Shown: positions 8,458 through 19,136, counted from the first letter of the stretch. The stretch is 61,311 bases of DNA from an uncultured Bacteroidales bacterium (GCA_903830915.1 CAIKVR010000175.1:1-61311); one strand, 5' to 3'. Notes: generated from the sequence alone by a model not told the origin. Program-made: numbers and translations.

Positions 8458-10731
8458 TTATTTAACTCCCCAATTAATATTTGGAGTACTTCCCATTTCA
8501 ATTTCAATTTTTGACCCTGCCATTAAATCTTTATGTTTTATAATAGGCGTATTAAGTGCCACACCATTAAATTTCACATTTTGGATATATTTGTTTTTTG
8601 CAGAATTATTAGTTACAATAATTTCAATTTTCTTGCCACCAGCGAGTGGTATTGTTACTTTATCGAACAAGGGTCGGCCTAAAGTATATTCCCCACTTGC
8701 AGGACAAACAGGATAAAATCCAATAGCATTCAATACAAACCAGGCTGACATTTGACCACAGTCTTCATTACCTGCCAACCCGTTTGGATCATTAAAATAC
8801 AGTGATTGTTGAATGCTATCCACCAATTGTTGTGTTTTCCAAGGTTGACCTACATAATTATACAAATGTGTAATGTGATGACTCGGCTCATTACCGTGTG
8901 CATATTGTCCAATCAAACCGGATATATCGCTTGATGCCTGACCTAATTGTTCTGACGAAACTGAGAAAAGCGAATCTAATTTATTGATAAATCCCTTTTT
9001 GCCTCCATGAAGTGCAATTAAACCATTCACATCTTGCATCACATACCACGACCATTGCCAGGCATTTCCTTCACAATAATCATCGTTACGATGATTAGAC
9101 ATTTTGGGGTTAAATATTGGGTTCCATTCACCATTCAACATTTTACCTCGCATAAAACCTACATTCTTATCGAAGTATGCTTTGTAAAACATAGCCTTTT
9201 TTGAAAACTCATTGTATTCTTTGTTTTTTCCAAGTGCCTTGGCAAATTGCGCTATACACCAATCGTTATACGCGTATTCTAGGCCTTTTGCTACAGATTC
9301 ATTATCCTTATCGGCTGGACAGTATCCAATGGAATCTTTGTACAATTTTGAAACAGGCATAAACTGATTTTCGAATATTTTCGAATCGATATTACCATTG
9401 TTCAATCGTTGATATTTAGATGCTTTGACACATGCCTCAAACGCCTTTTGTACATCAAAATTCCGGTTGCCTTTCACGTAGGCTTCTACAATCACGGATA
9501 TAGCATGATTGCCAATCATACAACCCGTATAATTTGATGACAAATCCCACATGGGCAGATAGCCTCCCTCATCCTGTTTTCTCAACAAGGTACGTATAAA
9601 GGCTTCGTTTCTTTCGGGTGCGATTAACGTTTGTAATGGATGAAATGCACGGAAAGTATCCCATAACGAGAAAACAGTATAATACTCTTTTTCTTTGCTA
9701 AAATGAATGGTTTTGTCTTGACCACGATAACGTCCATCGACATCCACAAACAGATTGGGACTGATAGCTGTATGATAGAGTGCAGTATAAAAAATCTTTT
9801 TCTGATTTATATTTTTGGTTTCTATCTGAACTTTGGACAATTCAGCGTTCCATCGTGTATTTGTTTCTTTCACAATGGCATCAAAATTCCATTCAGGAAT
9901 TTCCTGCTCAACATTTTTCTTCGCCCCTGTAGCATCCACAGCCGAAATGCCCACTTTTACCATCACCTTTTCATTGTCGGTGGTAGCAAATTGGAGTAAA
10001 GCTTTTACATTGGTTCCTGATATTTCCTTTTGTGATACTATTCTTTCGTCTTCATATACTTTTGCTTGAAAAGGTTTAGAAAACTTTGCATAAAAAAATA
10101 CCGAATGATCTTTGGCCCACCCATTGGTGTTTTTCATTCCCTCAATTTCGGTATCACTGATAATTTTCAGTTTTATTATTGTATTCCTGTGATTTTGCAG
10201 GCTGTGGTTCAAATCTAAAACTATGGCTGCATGCTCTGTTTTCGGGAAAGTGTATCTATGGAAACCAGCTCGTTGAGTGGCAGTAAGTTCGGCTTTCACA
10301 TTGTAGTCCTCCAGCATTACAGCATAATAACCGGGATAAGCTTTTTCAGTTTTGTGCGAAAATTTAGATCGATAACCCGAACGTGGAATTGCTTCATCGC
10401 CACGTTCCATCAATTGACAATTGACAGTAGGCATTAATAAAATATCGCCATAATCGCCTATACCGGTACCGCTGAGGTGAGTATGCGAAAAACCGATGAT
10501 GGTACTATCGGAATAATGATAACCCGAACAAGCATCCCAACCAGCCATACGTGTATCAGGGCTTAGTTGTACCATGCCAAACGGACTAACAGCACCCGGA
10601 AAAGTGTGACCGTGCCCACCAGTGCCAATAAATGGATTTACAAATTGAGTTTTGTTTTGCTGCCCATAGGTATTACCAATGGTCGACGTAAGGAATAAAA
10701 AGAAACCGATTGATACTTGTTTGAAATTCAT
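8458..10731 (-). CDS. GH92-family alpha-mannosidase
   Basis: The protein has 757 residues from the ATG at 10731; the frame extends only to a TTG three codons upstream. The signal peptide ends near NTYGQQ. The mature protein begins with canonical GH92 text (FVNPFIGTGGHGHTFPGA, then MVQLSPDTR). It continues to GNEPSHHITHLYNYVGQPWKTQ (Glu615) and GNEDCGQMSAW (Glu656, Asp657), the acid and base regions of characterised GH92 enzymes. It should remove terminal alpha-mannose residues in the periplasm or at the surface with calcium. It is the first gene of a two-gene GH92 unit, directly behind its own TTAAT-box promoter and isolated from the upstream operon by a terminator. Confidence 0.95.
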   Translation of the reverse strand: MNFKQVSIGFFLFLTSTIGNTYGQQNKTQFVNPFIGTGGHGHTFPGAVSPFGMVQLSPDTRMAGWDACSGYHYSDSTIIGFSHTHLSGTGIGDYGDILLMPTVNCQLMERGDEAIPRSGYRSKFSHKTEKAYPGYYAVMLEDYNVKAELTATQRAGFHRYTFPKTEHAAIVLDLNHSLQNHRNTIIKLKIISDTEIEGMKNTNGWAKDHSVFFYAKFSKPFQAKVYEDERIVSQKEISGTNVKALLQFATTDNEKVMVKVGISAVDATGAKKNVEQEIPEWNFDAIVKETNTRWNAELSKVQIETKNINQKKIFYTALYHTAISPNLFVDVDGRYRGQDKTIHFSKEKEYYTVFSLWDTFRAFHPLQTLIAPERNEAFIRTLLRKQDEGGYLPMWDLSSNYTGCMIGNHAISVIVEAYVKGNRNFDVQKAFEACVKASKYQRLNNGNIDSKIFENQFMPVSKLYKDSIGYCPADKDNESVAKGLEYAYNDWCIAQFAKALGKNKEYNEFSKKAMFYKAYFDKNVGFMRGKMLNGEWNPIFNPKMSNHRNDDYCEGNAWQWSWYVMQDVNGLIALHGGKKGFINKLDSLFSVSSEQLGQASSDISGLIGQYAHGNEPSHHITHLYNYVGQPWKTQQLVDSIQQSLYFNDPNGLAGNEDCGQMSAWFVLNAIGFYPVCPASGEYTLGRPLFDKVTIPLAGGKKIEIIVTNNSAKNKYIQNVKFNGVALNTPIIKHKDLMAGSKIEIEMGSTPNINWGVK

Positions 10732-10774
10732 TTTTTCCAATTAGAAAAGAATTTGATTCTTTATTTATTGGAAA

Positions 10775-10819
10775 CAAAAGTATATTTCGACTATTAATTG
10801 AGACTTAATATTTGATTAA
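10775..10819 (-). promoter_or_regulatory. PUL promoter P2 (GH92 unit) with three 11-bp-spaced boxes
   Basis: A perfect -7 element TACTTTTG occupies 10782-10775 on the minus strand. Ten bp further upstream come the boxes: plus-strand ATTAA at 10793-10797, CTTAA at 10804-10808 (one mismatch) and ATTAA at 10815-10819, exactly 11 bp apart. The 39 bp before the -7 element align without gaps with promoter P1, including a shared TTAATCAAA at the distal box. The predicted start is about 40 nt before the GH92 ATG. Confidence 0.7.
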
Positions 10820-10884
10820 TTGCTGCCCTATTTTGAATTAAATAGTAGAAAAACTGAAAAATAATTTCCATAGAATGTATTTGC

Positions 10885-10915
10885 AAAAAAATAGCCGGGA
10901 TTATAACATCCCGGC
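10885..10915 (-). terminator. Intrinsic terminator after the GH38 gene
   Basis: The stem GCCGGGAT (10894-10901) pairs perfectly with ATCCCGGC (10908-10915) around a 6-nt loop. In minus-strand reading it is followed by a run of seven T (10891-10885). It lies about 40 bp after the GH38 stop codon and separates the long upstream operon from the GH92 unit. Confidence 0.85.
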
Positions 10916-10953
10916 CATCTAAATTAAACATTTCCAATAAGTCAATCCAAAAT

Positions 10954-13900
10954 TTACTTCTGAGTTCTTAGCACAAATTTTCCATTCTCCTTAAAATCAT
11001 CATAGATCGATTGCATCGGTTGTAAGTGATGGGTTGGTGTTGTTGCCACAGTTAATGCCAACAGTTTGATACGATTGTTATCGGGTAGTGTCAAGGTTTT
11101 AGCTCCAACTGGAATTGTAATTTCGTACTTATAAAGATAACAGTACTGATATGCCTCATTCTTTGAAGGATAATTTAAATGACGATGTGAGGCAAACCAA
11201 GCAATATTGTCTGTTTTGACAAATGGGCGTTGCATTTCCACTACCGAATTATTATCACGACTCAAAAACCTTTTGTAGTATTGACCAACATAATCTGCCC
11301 AATTTTGAATTCTAAGTAGTTTAACTTCTCCATCAACCATAAATTTACCCTCTGTATCTCCACTCGATGCGGCCAATAAATAGATTTTAGTAAAATTGCC
11401 AGATGGTAGATTTATAATTTGTCCATTGCAAGCAACTGCATTTTTATCACCATCATTTTTACCTGTTATTGAGAAGCGAATATCTTCACTTACTACCACA
11501 TCCGGTATCAACTCAGCCGGTATGGATCGCTCACCTGCAAAATTACCATCCCACCTATTTTCATCGAAACTAATCACATCTTGATTGCAAGGTAGTACTA
11601 CGGAGGCCTGAACCAAAACTTCAGAAGGTTTAGCTGATTGAAACTTAACCGCAAAACTACGAATGGTATAATGACTTAAATCAAAACTAAGTATACCATT
11701 GTTCACATTTGCGTTTCCTATTCGTTGCTCTTGTCCGTTGACTTCATAAGCATCTACGACATTAGCAGGAAAACTTAGTTTTACGCTTTTGAGGTCTTCG
11801 CCCGAAAGTTCGTTTACTCGTACCAAGTAATAATCTGCATTCTCCATTTTTTTGAATGCCATCAAACCTGCTTGCGGATTATTGATAGAAATCATAGAAA
11901 ACGTTTGACCAAACTTGCCTTCGTGTTTTGGTGTTTCGAAAGCCACCAATGGCTGGTTGAAAAACTTGGCTTGCCAAGGTGATTCAGCTTTTGACCAATT
12001 ACCACTATGTCCAAACACGGCATATTTCACATCATGAATGCCCCAATCCTGTGTGCTTTGATAGGCAAACGAATTGCCCTGGGCATTTGCTTTTGGAGTA
12101 TAAAGCAAGGTCAGGCGCAGTGTATTATCATCAGGCTTATCTGAACCAAACTTACAATCTTCCAGTATAGTGACACCATATTTCCCTGATTTATCTGTCA
12201 AATCAAACCATTCTTTGGAAGGAACTTCGAACTTCTTTTCATTATTATTTCCTCTTTTAATTGTTCCAACGCCAAGGTTATAAGTAGCATTTTCATTCGA
12301 AACCGCCAATGGAAAAGAAGCTTTCAGACACGCTTCGCGTGATTGCCAGTCGATTTTATTTGATACCTCTAATCGTTTACCAGCTTCCCCTGCAGATAAA
12401 CTATAAAATTGTACAATCTCTGAATTCAACCCCTTGCGTTGCACTTTAAGTGTAATACGCACAGGACCTTGCTCCGCAATTGTAATTACAGCATCTTTAT
12501 CCATAAAATCGATGGCCACTTTCTGACGGTCTTTCCAGTCCATGTTCCATGCCGGCCATTCCTTAGGTTGCTCTTGCAAAAATTCCAGTCGTGCCGGCTT
12601 CGATAATAACTCCCTATCTGCTTTTTTATCGAAAATACTCAACACATCTCCATTCATAGCCAATTTTACTTTATAATAACTATTTTCCAACGTGTTATCT
12701 GTAACCGAAAGAGTTGTCGATTTATTGGACAGCGATTCACGGACATCATATACCGCCATTCCGGCTGATGGAACTTGAGCCAGAAACAAAAACTTTATTT
12801 TATTGCCATTCCTTTCTGTAATTTGTGAAGGAACTTCTTTTCCATTTTTATCAAATACAGCTATTGAATTGGGAACTGTGCTATATTCCAGCTGTGCCGT
12901 TACTACATCTTCACGTAGTTTCGCCACCGAATTATAAACTACCACTGATTTACCTTGGGCTTGTGTATTCATTTTTGCAACAATTGCACTTACTCCGTTT
13001 TTCATTACTTCGGCAAACCCATTGGCAGCAATAAACTCATCGTTCCATGCATATTCGTAAGCTTTTGGAATACTTGTTCCAGGCAAAATATCATGAAACT
13101 GACTTCCCAACACCAAATCCCAGGCTTTATTCAACTTTTGAAATGGATAAGCAGCACCTCCCAACCAATCTGCCACTACAGAAACCTGTTCGGCTGATTG
13201 TGCCAACAATTCATTTTTACGATTCATCCGTTTCATAAAGGCCTGTGAAGTCATAGAACCTGCACTGTGCTCTATGAGCAACAAATCACCAGAATAAACA
13301 GGGAGTTTGGCTCTTATCTCTGGAGTAATATCTTTATACATCTGATCTGAAGAACTCAACAACACTTTGAGGTTAGCATCTGGATTATTCAAACTTCCAA
13401 TAGCATTTTTTATATCATTTTCACGTGGTGATCCACCCCGGTCCCCCGAACCATAATAACGATAATCAAAGGCATATCCTGTTTTTTTCTGATTATCATT
13501 TATTCGGTTAATCCATTTATCGGCTTTATCTAATCTTTTTTCAACACTTCCATTGTAATCTGACGCATTTAAAGCAGCGATAATTCCTTTGCCATCAGGG
13601 CCATTCCAAACTCCAACATTAAATGGGACACCTGCTGCAGAATGCCACGTCAATTTTTGAGTGGAGAAACCCAACAATCCGCAATGATTGAAAACCGTAG
13701 GCAAATTGCACAAAAAACCAAAACAATCGGGCAGCATATAATCAACACTCTGTTTTTCAAACTCCTTGCGAAAAAAATCATTACCATAAAGAATCTGACG
13801 CACCAACGATTCAGACGAAGAGATATTCACCTCGCCTTCGTCAACAGAAGAACCGGAAACATGCCAACGACCTTGTTTTACATATTCTTGTACTTTTTTG

Positions 13901-14196
13901 AATAATTCAGGATAATACTCTTTCATCATATTATACCGACGCGAACCCGTAAAGTTGAAAGTATAATCAGGATATTTCTCAAAAAGGCGGAAATTCTCTA
14001 CCATCGTGTTCAAAATGTATTCATTGATGGTGGTAGGATAATCCCAGTTCCATTCCGTATCCAAATGTGCATACCCAACCGTGTAAAGTAAGCGGTCTTT
14101 GGTAATATCATACGATTCCTTTTTTATCAAAGGTTGTGCAGACGAAAACTGAGATAGGATTCCAGTTAAAAGGAAATAAAGAAATGTTTTTTTCAT
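10954..14196 (-). CDS. GH38-family alpha-mannosidase
   Basis: This is a 1080-residue protein with a signal peptide (cleavage near FSSAQ). The N-terminal (beta/alpha)7 domain carries the GH38 zinc motif AHLDTEWNW (His44, Asp46) and the nucleophile segment PDCFGF (Asp157). The region VLGSQFHDILPGTS, with its metal-binding histidine, also fits the family. Long beta-sandwich domains follow, and the last 300 residues contain an extra jelly-roll-like part absent from short GH38 proteins. Expected activity is retaining, zinc-dependent cleavage of alpha-mannosides. It is the last gene of the long operon, 10 bp after the preceding sulfatase, and is followed by a strong terminator. Confidence 0.93.
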   Translation of the reverse strand: MKKTFLYFLLTGILSQFSSAQPLIKKESYDITKDRLLYTVGYAHLDTEWNWDYPTTINEYILNTMVENFRLFEKYPDYTFNFTGSRRYNMMKEYYPELFKKVQEYVKQGRWHVSGSSVDEGEVNISSSESLVRQILYGNDFFRKEFEKQSVDYMLPDCFGFLCNLPTVFNHCGLLGFSTQKLTWHSAAGVPFNVGVWNGPDGKGIIAALNASDYNGSVEKRLDKADKWINRINDNQKKTGYAFDYRYYGSGDRGGSPRENDIKNAIGSLNNPDANLKVLLSSSDQMYKDITPEIRAKLPVYSGDLLLIEHSAGSMTSQAFMKRMNRKNELLAQSAEQVSVVADWLGGAAYPFQKLNKAWDLVLGSQFHDILPGTSIPKAYEYAWNDEFIAANGFAEVMKNGVSAIVAKMNTQAQGKSVVVYNSVAKLREDVVTAQLEYSTVPNSIAVFDKNGKEVPSQITERNGNKIKFLFLAQVPSAGMAVYDVRESLSNKSTTLSVTDNTLENSYYKVKLAMNGDVLSIFDKKADRELLSKPARLEFLQEQPKEWPAWNMDWKDRQKVAIDFMDKDAVITIAEQGPVRITLKVQRKGLNSEIVQFYSLSAGEAGKRLEVSNKIDWQSREACLKASFPLAVSNENATYNLGVGTIKRGNNNEKKFEVPSKEWFDLTDKSGKYGVTILEDCKFGSDKPDDNTLRLTLLYTPKANAQGNSFAYQSTQDWGIHDVKYAVFGHSGNWSKAESPWQAKFFNQPLVAFETPKHEGKFGQTFSMISINNPQAGLMAFKKMENADYYLVRVNELSGEDLKSVKLSFPANVVDAYEVNGQEQRIGNANVNNGILSFDLSHYTIRSFAVKFQSAKPSEVLVQASVVLPCNQDVISFDENRWDGNFAGERSIPAELIPDVVVSEDIRFSITGKNDGDKNAVACNGQIINLPSGNFTKIYLLAASSGDTEGKFMVDGEVKLLRIQNWADYVGQYYKRFLSRDNNSVVEMQRPFVKTDNIAWFASHRHLNYPSKNEAYQYCYLYKYEITIPVGAKTLTLPDNNRIKLLALTVATTPTHHLQPMQSIYDDFKENGKFVLRTQK

Positions 14197-14206
14197 TTTT
14201 CTGTAA

Positions 14207-15550
14207 TTAATTATTGTTATTTTTTTTCTGCCATGGAACTTGTCCAGCTTTTAGAATATGCTGCATTAACGCTCTCCTAATTGTATCAAATTCTGGTGTA
14301 TTTGTGTTTTGTAAAGGTTTCTTTTCTTGCATATCCTCCTCAATATTATAAAATTGAAATGCATTAGATGGTCGGTTCTGAACCATTTTTAAGTTTTTAT
14401 ACCTACATGCAAAATAATCACGCCCTAGATATTCTAATCCACCTTCTCTACGTGTCCAAACAAGAAACCGATCGTCGGTAATTTGCTTTTCAGCTCTCAA
14501 TAAGGGTGCTATCGAAATTGCGTCAATTGGTTGGGATATCTTTGTACCTGTCAATTCACAGATTGTTGGAAAAAAATCGAAAAGCATTACAAGATTATCA
14601 TTCACAGCCGACTGTATATGATTTTTCCAATAAACACCGCCGGGTACGTGTATTCCCCCTTCGTACATATCTTGCTTACCACCTCTGTAAGGGTGATTAT
14701 TTGCTTCGGAAGGAAGATTCCCACCATTGTCAGAAGCAAAAAAGATGACTGTATTTTCTATTTGGCCGTTTTTTTGAAGTTCATCGTAAAGTTGTCCTAT
14801 ATTATAATCCAAATGTTCTATAAGGGCAACAAGTTTCGCTCGTTTACTACTCATTTCCGGTTGTCTTAGTTTAACCCTATCAAGCCATTCTTGAGGAGCT
14901 TGTTCCGGAAAGTGAGGTGCATTATAAGCTAAATAAAGAAAAAAAGGATGGGGGGATGATTTTTGCTCATTCACATAACTAATAGCCCAATTGGTAAAAA
15001 TATCAGTTGCATGACCTTTGGGAAAAACCAATTCTCTATTTTCAAACATTAAATCCTTGCCCTGGCGTTTATGGGTGTAGTAATCATCCATCATATCTCC
15101 CAAAAAACCATGGAAATAATCGAATCCTCTTTCAGTGGGTGTATTGGGAGACTCTAATCCCAAATGCCACTTACCAATTATAGCCGTATGATACTGCTCA
15201 TTTTTGAGCAATTGTGGCAATAAAATTGCATCCCTTCGCAAATAACCCCAGCTATCGTTTGGATTCGTTCGAATTACACCTGGTACACCGACTAAATCTG
15301 GGAATTCACCGGTTAACAAAGCCGCTCTACTGGGGGAAGAAACAGTACAATTTGCATATAAATTTGTAAAACGAATTCCCTTATTTAACAAAAGATCAAT
15401 ATTGGGAGTTTTAATATCGTTAGCCTGTCCCTGACAGGATAAATCTCCAAATCCTAAATCATCAACAAGAATGATTATTATATTAGGAGTTTTTGCCATT
15501 AGTGAACTACTTGACAAAGCAAACAAACTTAAAAAATAACCTATTCTCAT
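14207..15550 (-). CDS. S1-family sulfatase, serine type
   Basis: This 447-residue sulfatase has an N-terminal signal. The metal site starts with ILVDDLGFGDLSC, and the modification site is SSPSRAALLTG, whose first serine (Ser71) is converted to formylglycine. IIGKWHLG and FASDNGG supply further active-site residues. Serine instead of cysteine means maturation by an anaerobic radical-SAM sulfatase-maturating enzyme (anSME), which is not encoded in this window. It should remove a sulfate ester from a glycan. It lies 111 bp behind another sulfatase and 10 bp ahead of the GH38 gene. The position on the sugar that it desulfates cannot be read from the sequence. Confidence 0.93.
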   Translation of the reverse strand: MRIGYFLSLFALSSSSLMAKTPNIIIILVDDLGFGDLSCQGQANDIKTPNIDLLLNKGIRFTNLYANCTVSSPSRAALLTGEFPDLVGVPGVIRTNPNDSWGYLRRDAILLPQLLKNEQYHTAIIGKWHLGLESPNTPTERGFDYFHGFLGDMMDDYYTHKRQGKDLMFENRELVFPKGHATDIFTNWAISYVNEQKSSPHPFFLYLAYNAPHFPEQAPQEWLDRVKLRQPEMSSKRAKLVALIEHLDYNIGQLYDELQKNGQIENTVIFFASDNGGNLPSEANNHPYRGGKQDMYEGGIHVPGGVYWKNHIQSAVNDNLVMLFDFFPTICELTGTKISQPIDAISIAPLLRAEKQITDDRFLVWTRREGGLEYLGRDYFACRYKNLKMVQNRPSNAFQFYNIEEDMQEKKPLQNTNTPEFDTIRRALMQHILKAGQVPWQKKNNNN

Positions 15551-15661
15551 CGTATTTTGTATTTATTCATAGTTAAAGTAAACAGCCCTACCCAATTTTC
15601 GAAAGCTATATCACCAAACTTGTTGTATAGGTTTTTTATAATTAAACAATTTTTCCGACCT

Positions 15662-17104
15662 TTATTCATGATCGTTTTTTGATTGTATCTTTGATTTAAT
15701 TCCCACTTTTATTAAATCAACACTATCAAAATTCAACGTTCGTTGAATTTTGAGTTCTGCACGCATATTTTCTAATACAGTTTTCATATTAGATTCACTT
15801 ACAAGATTATGCATTTCAAAGGGGTCGTTTTTCAAATTAAAAAGTTGCTCTGTTTGAATGCCATCCACTGTATAGGATATTAACTTCCAATCTCCCTTAC
15901 GCACAGCGCGTTGAAAATTTCTATAGGAATAAAACATCGTGGTACGTGGACTTAGGTTATTTCCAATAAATGGCTGCCCTTGTACACTTGCCGGAATAGG
16001 GGTTCCTGTTAAATTGCAAATCGTTGGAAAAATGTCGAACAAATAAACAAAATTGGAATTTATTTTCCCTTTTTCTATATTTTTACCCGATATAACAAGG
16101 GGTACTTTCACACTATGTTCATATACATTTTGCTTACCCATCAAACCATGTTGTCCAAGTGCCAAGCCATTATCAGCAGCAAAAATAATAATGGTATTAT
16201 CATATAAACCTTTTTCTTTTAAAGACTTGACTATATCGCCAATTTGATCGTCCAAATGAGTAATCATAGCATAATAATCCCTGATATGTAACTTTATTTC
16301 TTGCGGATTACGTGGTAATGAAGCCAATTTCTCATCTCTAACCGTCAATTCACCATTATCAAATGGATGTGCAAGCATAAAATTTTGGGGAGTCCTAATC
16401 TTAGCGGTATCATACATTGCCAGATATTTAGGCGGCATCTTGCGTGGATCATGTGGAGAGGTAAAGGCTACATACAGGAAAAATGGCCTTTTGTCTGAAT
16501 ACGTTTTAATAAATTTAACGGCTGCATCTTTGAATATTTCGGATGAGTGTTTGCCCGCATAAAAATGATCGGCATTAACCATTTTATTTTTATTCCATGG
16601 AGGGGCCATTTTAGAATCGTATCTACCAGTTGAATCATAGTAGTTTAACGGAACAGAAAACTGATCGGTCATTCCACCAAAGAAAATATCACATCCACCC
16701 TGAAATGTTCGATTAAACGCAGAGGTGTTATTGTGCCATTTTCCAATGCCATAGGTCGTATAACCCGCTTTACCCAAACACTCTCCAATAGTAGTTTGAT
16801 TTTCAGCAATATTAGATCCACCTCCGGATCCAATAGAAAATAAATTGCGTCCTGTAACGAGCATATTCCTACTGGGGGCACTTACGGCAGCTTGACTGCC
16901 CCCCATGATATAGCTGTTAGTGAAAGAAGTTCCGGATTTCACCAACTTATCTATATTTGGTGTAATCACTTCGTCACCACCTAATGCATGTATGGTTCCC
17001 TGAGCTCGCTGGTCGTCTGCTAGAAGAATTAGAATATTAGGTCTTTGTGCAAATGAATGAACAGTTCCTAATGCTAAAAACGAAAGAAGGTTTTTAATTT
17101 TCAT
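15662..17104 (-). CDS. S1-family sulfatase, serine type
   Basis: The protein has 480 residues and a signal peptide (MKIKNLLSFLALGTVHSFAQ). Active-site blocks are ILLADDQRAQGT, SAPSRNMLVTGRN (Ser75 is the formylglycine site), YGIGKWHN and FAADNGLALGQHG. The GQHGLMGKQN segment and the N-terminal QRAQGT variation place it in a different sulfatase subfamily from the 14207 gene, so it probably removes a differently placed sulfate. The 52-bp gap to the upstream sulfatase has no promoter that I can see; it is a middle gene of the long operon. Confidence 0.92.
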   Translation of the reverse strand: MKIKNLLSFLALGTVHSFAQRPNILILLADDQRAQGTIHALGGDEVITPNIDKLVKSGTSFTNSYIMGGSQAAVSAPSRNMLVTGRNLFSIGSGGGSNIAENQTTIGECLGKAGYTTYGIGKWHNNTSAFNRTFQGGCDIFFGGMTDQFSVPLNYYDSTGRYDSKMAPPWNKNKMVNADHFYAGKHSSEIFKDAAVKFIKTYSDKRPFFLYVAFTSPHDPRKMPPKYLAMYDTAKIRTPQNFMLAHPFDNGELTVRDEKLASLPRNPQEIKLHIRDYYAMITHLDDQIGDIVKSLKEKGLYDNTIIIFAADNGLALGQHGLMGKQNVYEHSVKVPLVISGKNIEKGKINSNFVYLFDIFPTICNLTGTPIPASVQGQPFIGNNLSPRTTMFYSYRNFQRAVRKGDWKLISYTVDGIQTEQLFNLKNDPFEMHNLVSESNMKTVLENMRAELKIQRTLNFDSVDLIKVGIKSKIQSKNDHE

Positions 17105-17156
17105 AAGATAAAAGTATTAAATATAAAATCATAATATTTGAGAATTGATAAATAAA

Positions 17157-19109
17157 TTAGTTTATCATTGGCACTTCAGTAATAGAAATATTCTTGGCTT
17201 TAAATGCATTTTTATTAAACGTGTCGATAAAAATTTCCTGAATAATCTCTCCTTTTAAGTTTTTAATCACAATATTATCTATATAAACAGTCGCTTTACC
17301 TACTCCATTGAATTTATAAGTAATGCCGAATTGAGTAAATTTAGTGGGGGCAAAGGAACTTAAGCCAACGGCAATATGCTTCCAGTTTGTATCAAAAACT
17401 TTTGGCGATTGAAGTAATTTACCAGTCAGATCCACTCCGAGAGCGCCTGTAAAAACAGACACATTCGCCTTTAAAGGCGACAGGTAACAGAATGAAAGTT
17501 TTGCTTCGGTATCAACTTTTATATCGTACTCTATATAGGTGTCCGGAAGAACTTTAAACTCCTTACCAAACAAGAAGATTGTCTGCTTTTTAGAATCAAC
17601 CGGTGAATTGTTTTCTATTTCTATCACCAACGCACTGCCTGACGGATTCGGTTTTTGGGCAACAATAGGTAGTGGTAAATGTGTTGTTGCCACTCCCATT
17701 TTACGACATTCTATATCAATCTGTTTCAACATTTGTGTCACAACTTCCGGGTTTGAGGCCGAAACATTTTTGGTTTCGCTAATGTCATTCAACATATCGT
17801 ATAATTCAACCTTGTTGTAATATCTGAATAGTTTCCATTTATCTGAACGAAGCACATCGTGGTCTCTCCATGTCCAATAATAGAATCGTTCGGCTTGTGG
17901 TTTGGCAGTGCCTTTAATGTTTTCTACTAAAGAAACACCATCCAGATTTTTTGGCATTGTTTGTTTGCTTTTGGTCAACGATGATAAAGTCGGAAATACA
18001 TCCAGGTAACCACACATTTCGCTTACTTCTTTTACCGTGTTTGGTACTACCGATTTTGGAACCATCATTGCTGCAGCTGAGTGAATTCCACCTTCGTACA
18101 TCGTATGTTTATAACCTCTGAAAGGAGTATTATTCCCAAAAACAGTAACTCCACCATTGTCACAAAAGAACAGTACAATTGTATTTTCCAATTGTTTCGT
18201 TTTTTTGAGGTAATCCATTATTTTACCGACATTGTCGTCGAGCGAAATTTTCACAGCAGAATATAACATTGCCTTCTCCTCAGGCGAAAGTGGTTCAACT
18301 TTTTGTAACCAGGACTCATCTTTATACTTTTGAGCATTAAATTTCAAAAATGGAGGTGCATCGTCTAAGGAAGCTACTCTATAATCATGCATTGACCTCA
18401 TCTTTAAAACTTTATCACGAATAGATGCCGGAACTCTTTTCAATGCTTCTTCGGTAACATTCAACGGTGTATGTACCGCATTGAAAGGCACATAGCAAAG
18501 GTATGGACGATTTTCACTTTGACTTTTGGTCATAAAATCAATCGCATATTTCGAAATCAAATCAGTAGAATAATCCATTTCATCTTCCACCTGCTTATCG
18601 TCATGATACCAGCCTGTCCAAGCCTTCGAGAAATAGTCAATTCCACCGGCATAAAAACCAACAAAACGGTCGAAACCATATTTATTAACAGTGATTGCAT
18701 CTTTTTTGCGCAGGGGCGATTCGCTGTTGTGCCATTTTCCGAAAAGCCCGGTTTTGTAACCTTCTTTCTGTAAATAATTTCCTATATTCGGGAGTTTTGG
18801 GTCTAAATCTCCACCAACTTCGGGAGCTTGTCCAATACGCAATGGATTAATTCCGGTTAACATTCCACCACGGGTAGGACTACTAACATTACAAGTCATA
18901 AAGTTATTGAACCTGACACCTTGTTCAAATATTTTATCTATATTGGGTGTTGGCGTATCACTACCGGTAAAACTTAAATCGCCATGCCCCATATCATCGG
19001 CCAAAATTATGACTACATTAGGTTGAGTTGTTTTTTGTGCAAGGGCGGTTATACCCAACGAACCGAATGTACCCAACATTGCCAAATTAATAGAATTGCT
19101 GTTTCTCAT
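17157..19109 (-). CDS. S1-family sulfatase with C-terminal beta-sandwich extension, serine type
   Basis: This sulfatase is long, 650 residues. Blocks are ILADDMGHGDLSF, SSPTRGGMLTG (Ser76 as formylglycine site), LFGKWHNSESP and FFCDNGGVTVFGNNTPFRGYKHTMYEGG. The catalytic part ends near residue 480. The last 170 residues look like a beta-sandwich (YIEYDIKVDTEAKLSFCYLS) that might bind carbohydrate, which is inference. The signal peptide is weakly shaped but ends in ALAQ. It is 27 bp downstream of the beta-helix gene and 52 bp upstream of the next sulfatase, consistent with co-transcription. Confidence 0.92.
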   Translation of the reverse strand: MRNSNSINLAMLGTFGSLGITALAQKTTQPNVVIILADDMGHGDLSFTGSDTPTPNIDKIFEQGVRFNNFMTCNVSSPTRGGMLTGINPLRIGQAPEVGGDLDPKLPNIGNYLQKEGYKTGLFGKWHNSESPLRKKDAITVNKYGFDRFVGFYAGGIDYFSKAWTGWYHDDKQVEDEMDYSTDLISKYAIDFMTKSQSENRPYLCYVPFNAVHTPLNVTEEALKRVPASIRDKVLKMRSMHDYRVASLDDAPPFLKFNAQKYKDESWLQKVEPLSPEEKAMLYSAVKISLDDNVGKIMDYLKKTKQLENTIVLFFCDNGGVTVFGNNTPFRGYKHTMYEGGIHSAAAMMVPKSVVPNTVKEVSEMCGYLDVFPTLSSLTKSKQTMPKNLDGVSLVENIKGTAKPQAERFYYWTWRDHDVLRSDKWKLFRYYNKVELYDMLNDISETKNVSASNPEVVTQMLKQIDIECRKMGVATTHLPLPIVAQKPNPSGSALVIEIENNSPVDSKKQTIFLFGKEFKVLPDTYIEYDIKVDTEAKLSFCYLSPLKANVSVFTGALGVDLTGKLLQSPKVFDTNWKHIAVGLSSFAPTKFTQFGITYKFNGVGKATVYIDNIVIKNLKGEIIQEIFIDTFNKNAFKAKNISITEVPMIN

Positions 19110-19136
19110 TTATGTATTTTAAATTATTAGAAGACT

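Noticed and set aside
15551-15661. Possible internal promoter between two sulfatase genes
   Set aside because: This is the largest gap of the long operon, but I found neither a TAnnTTTG box on the minus strand nor phased TTAAT boxes.
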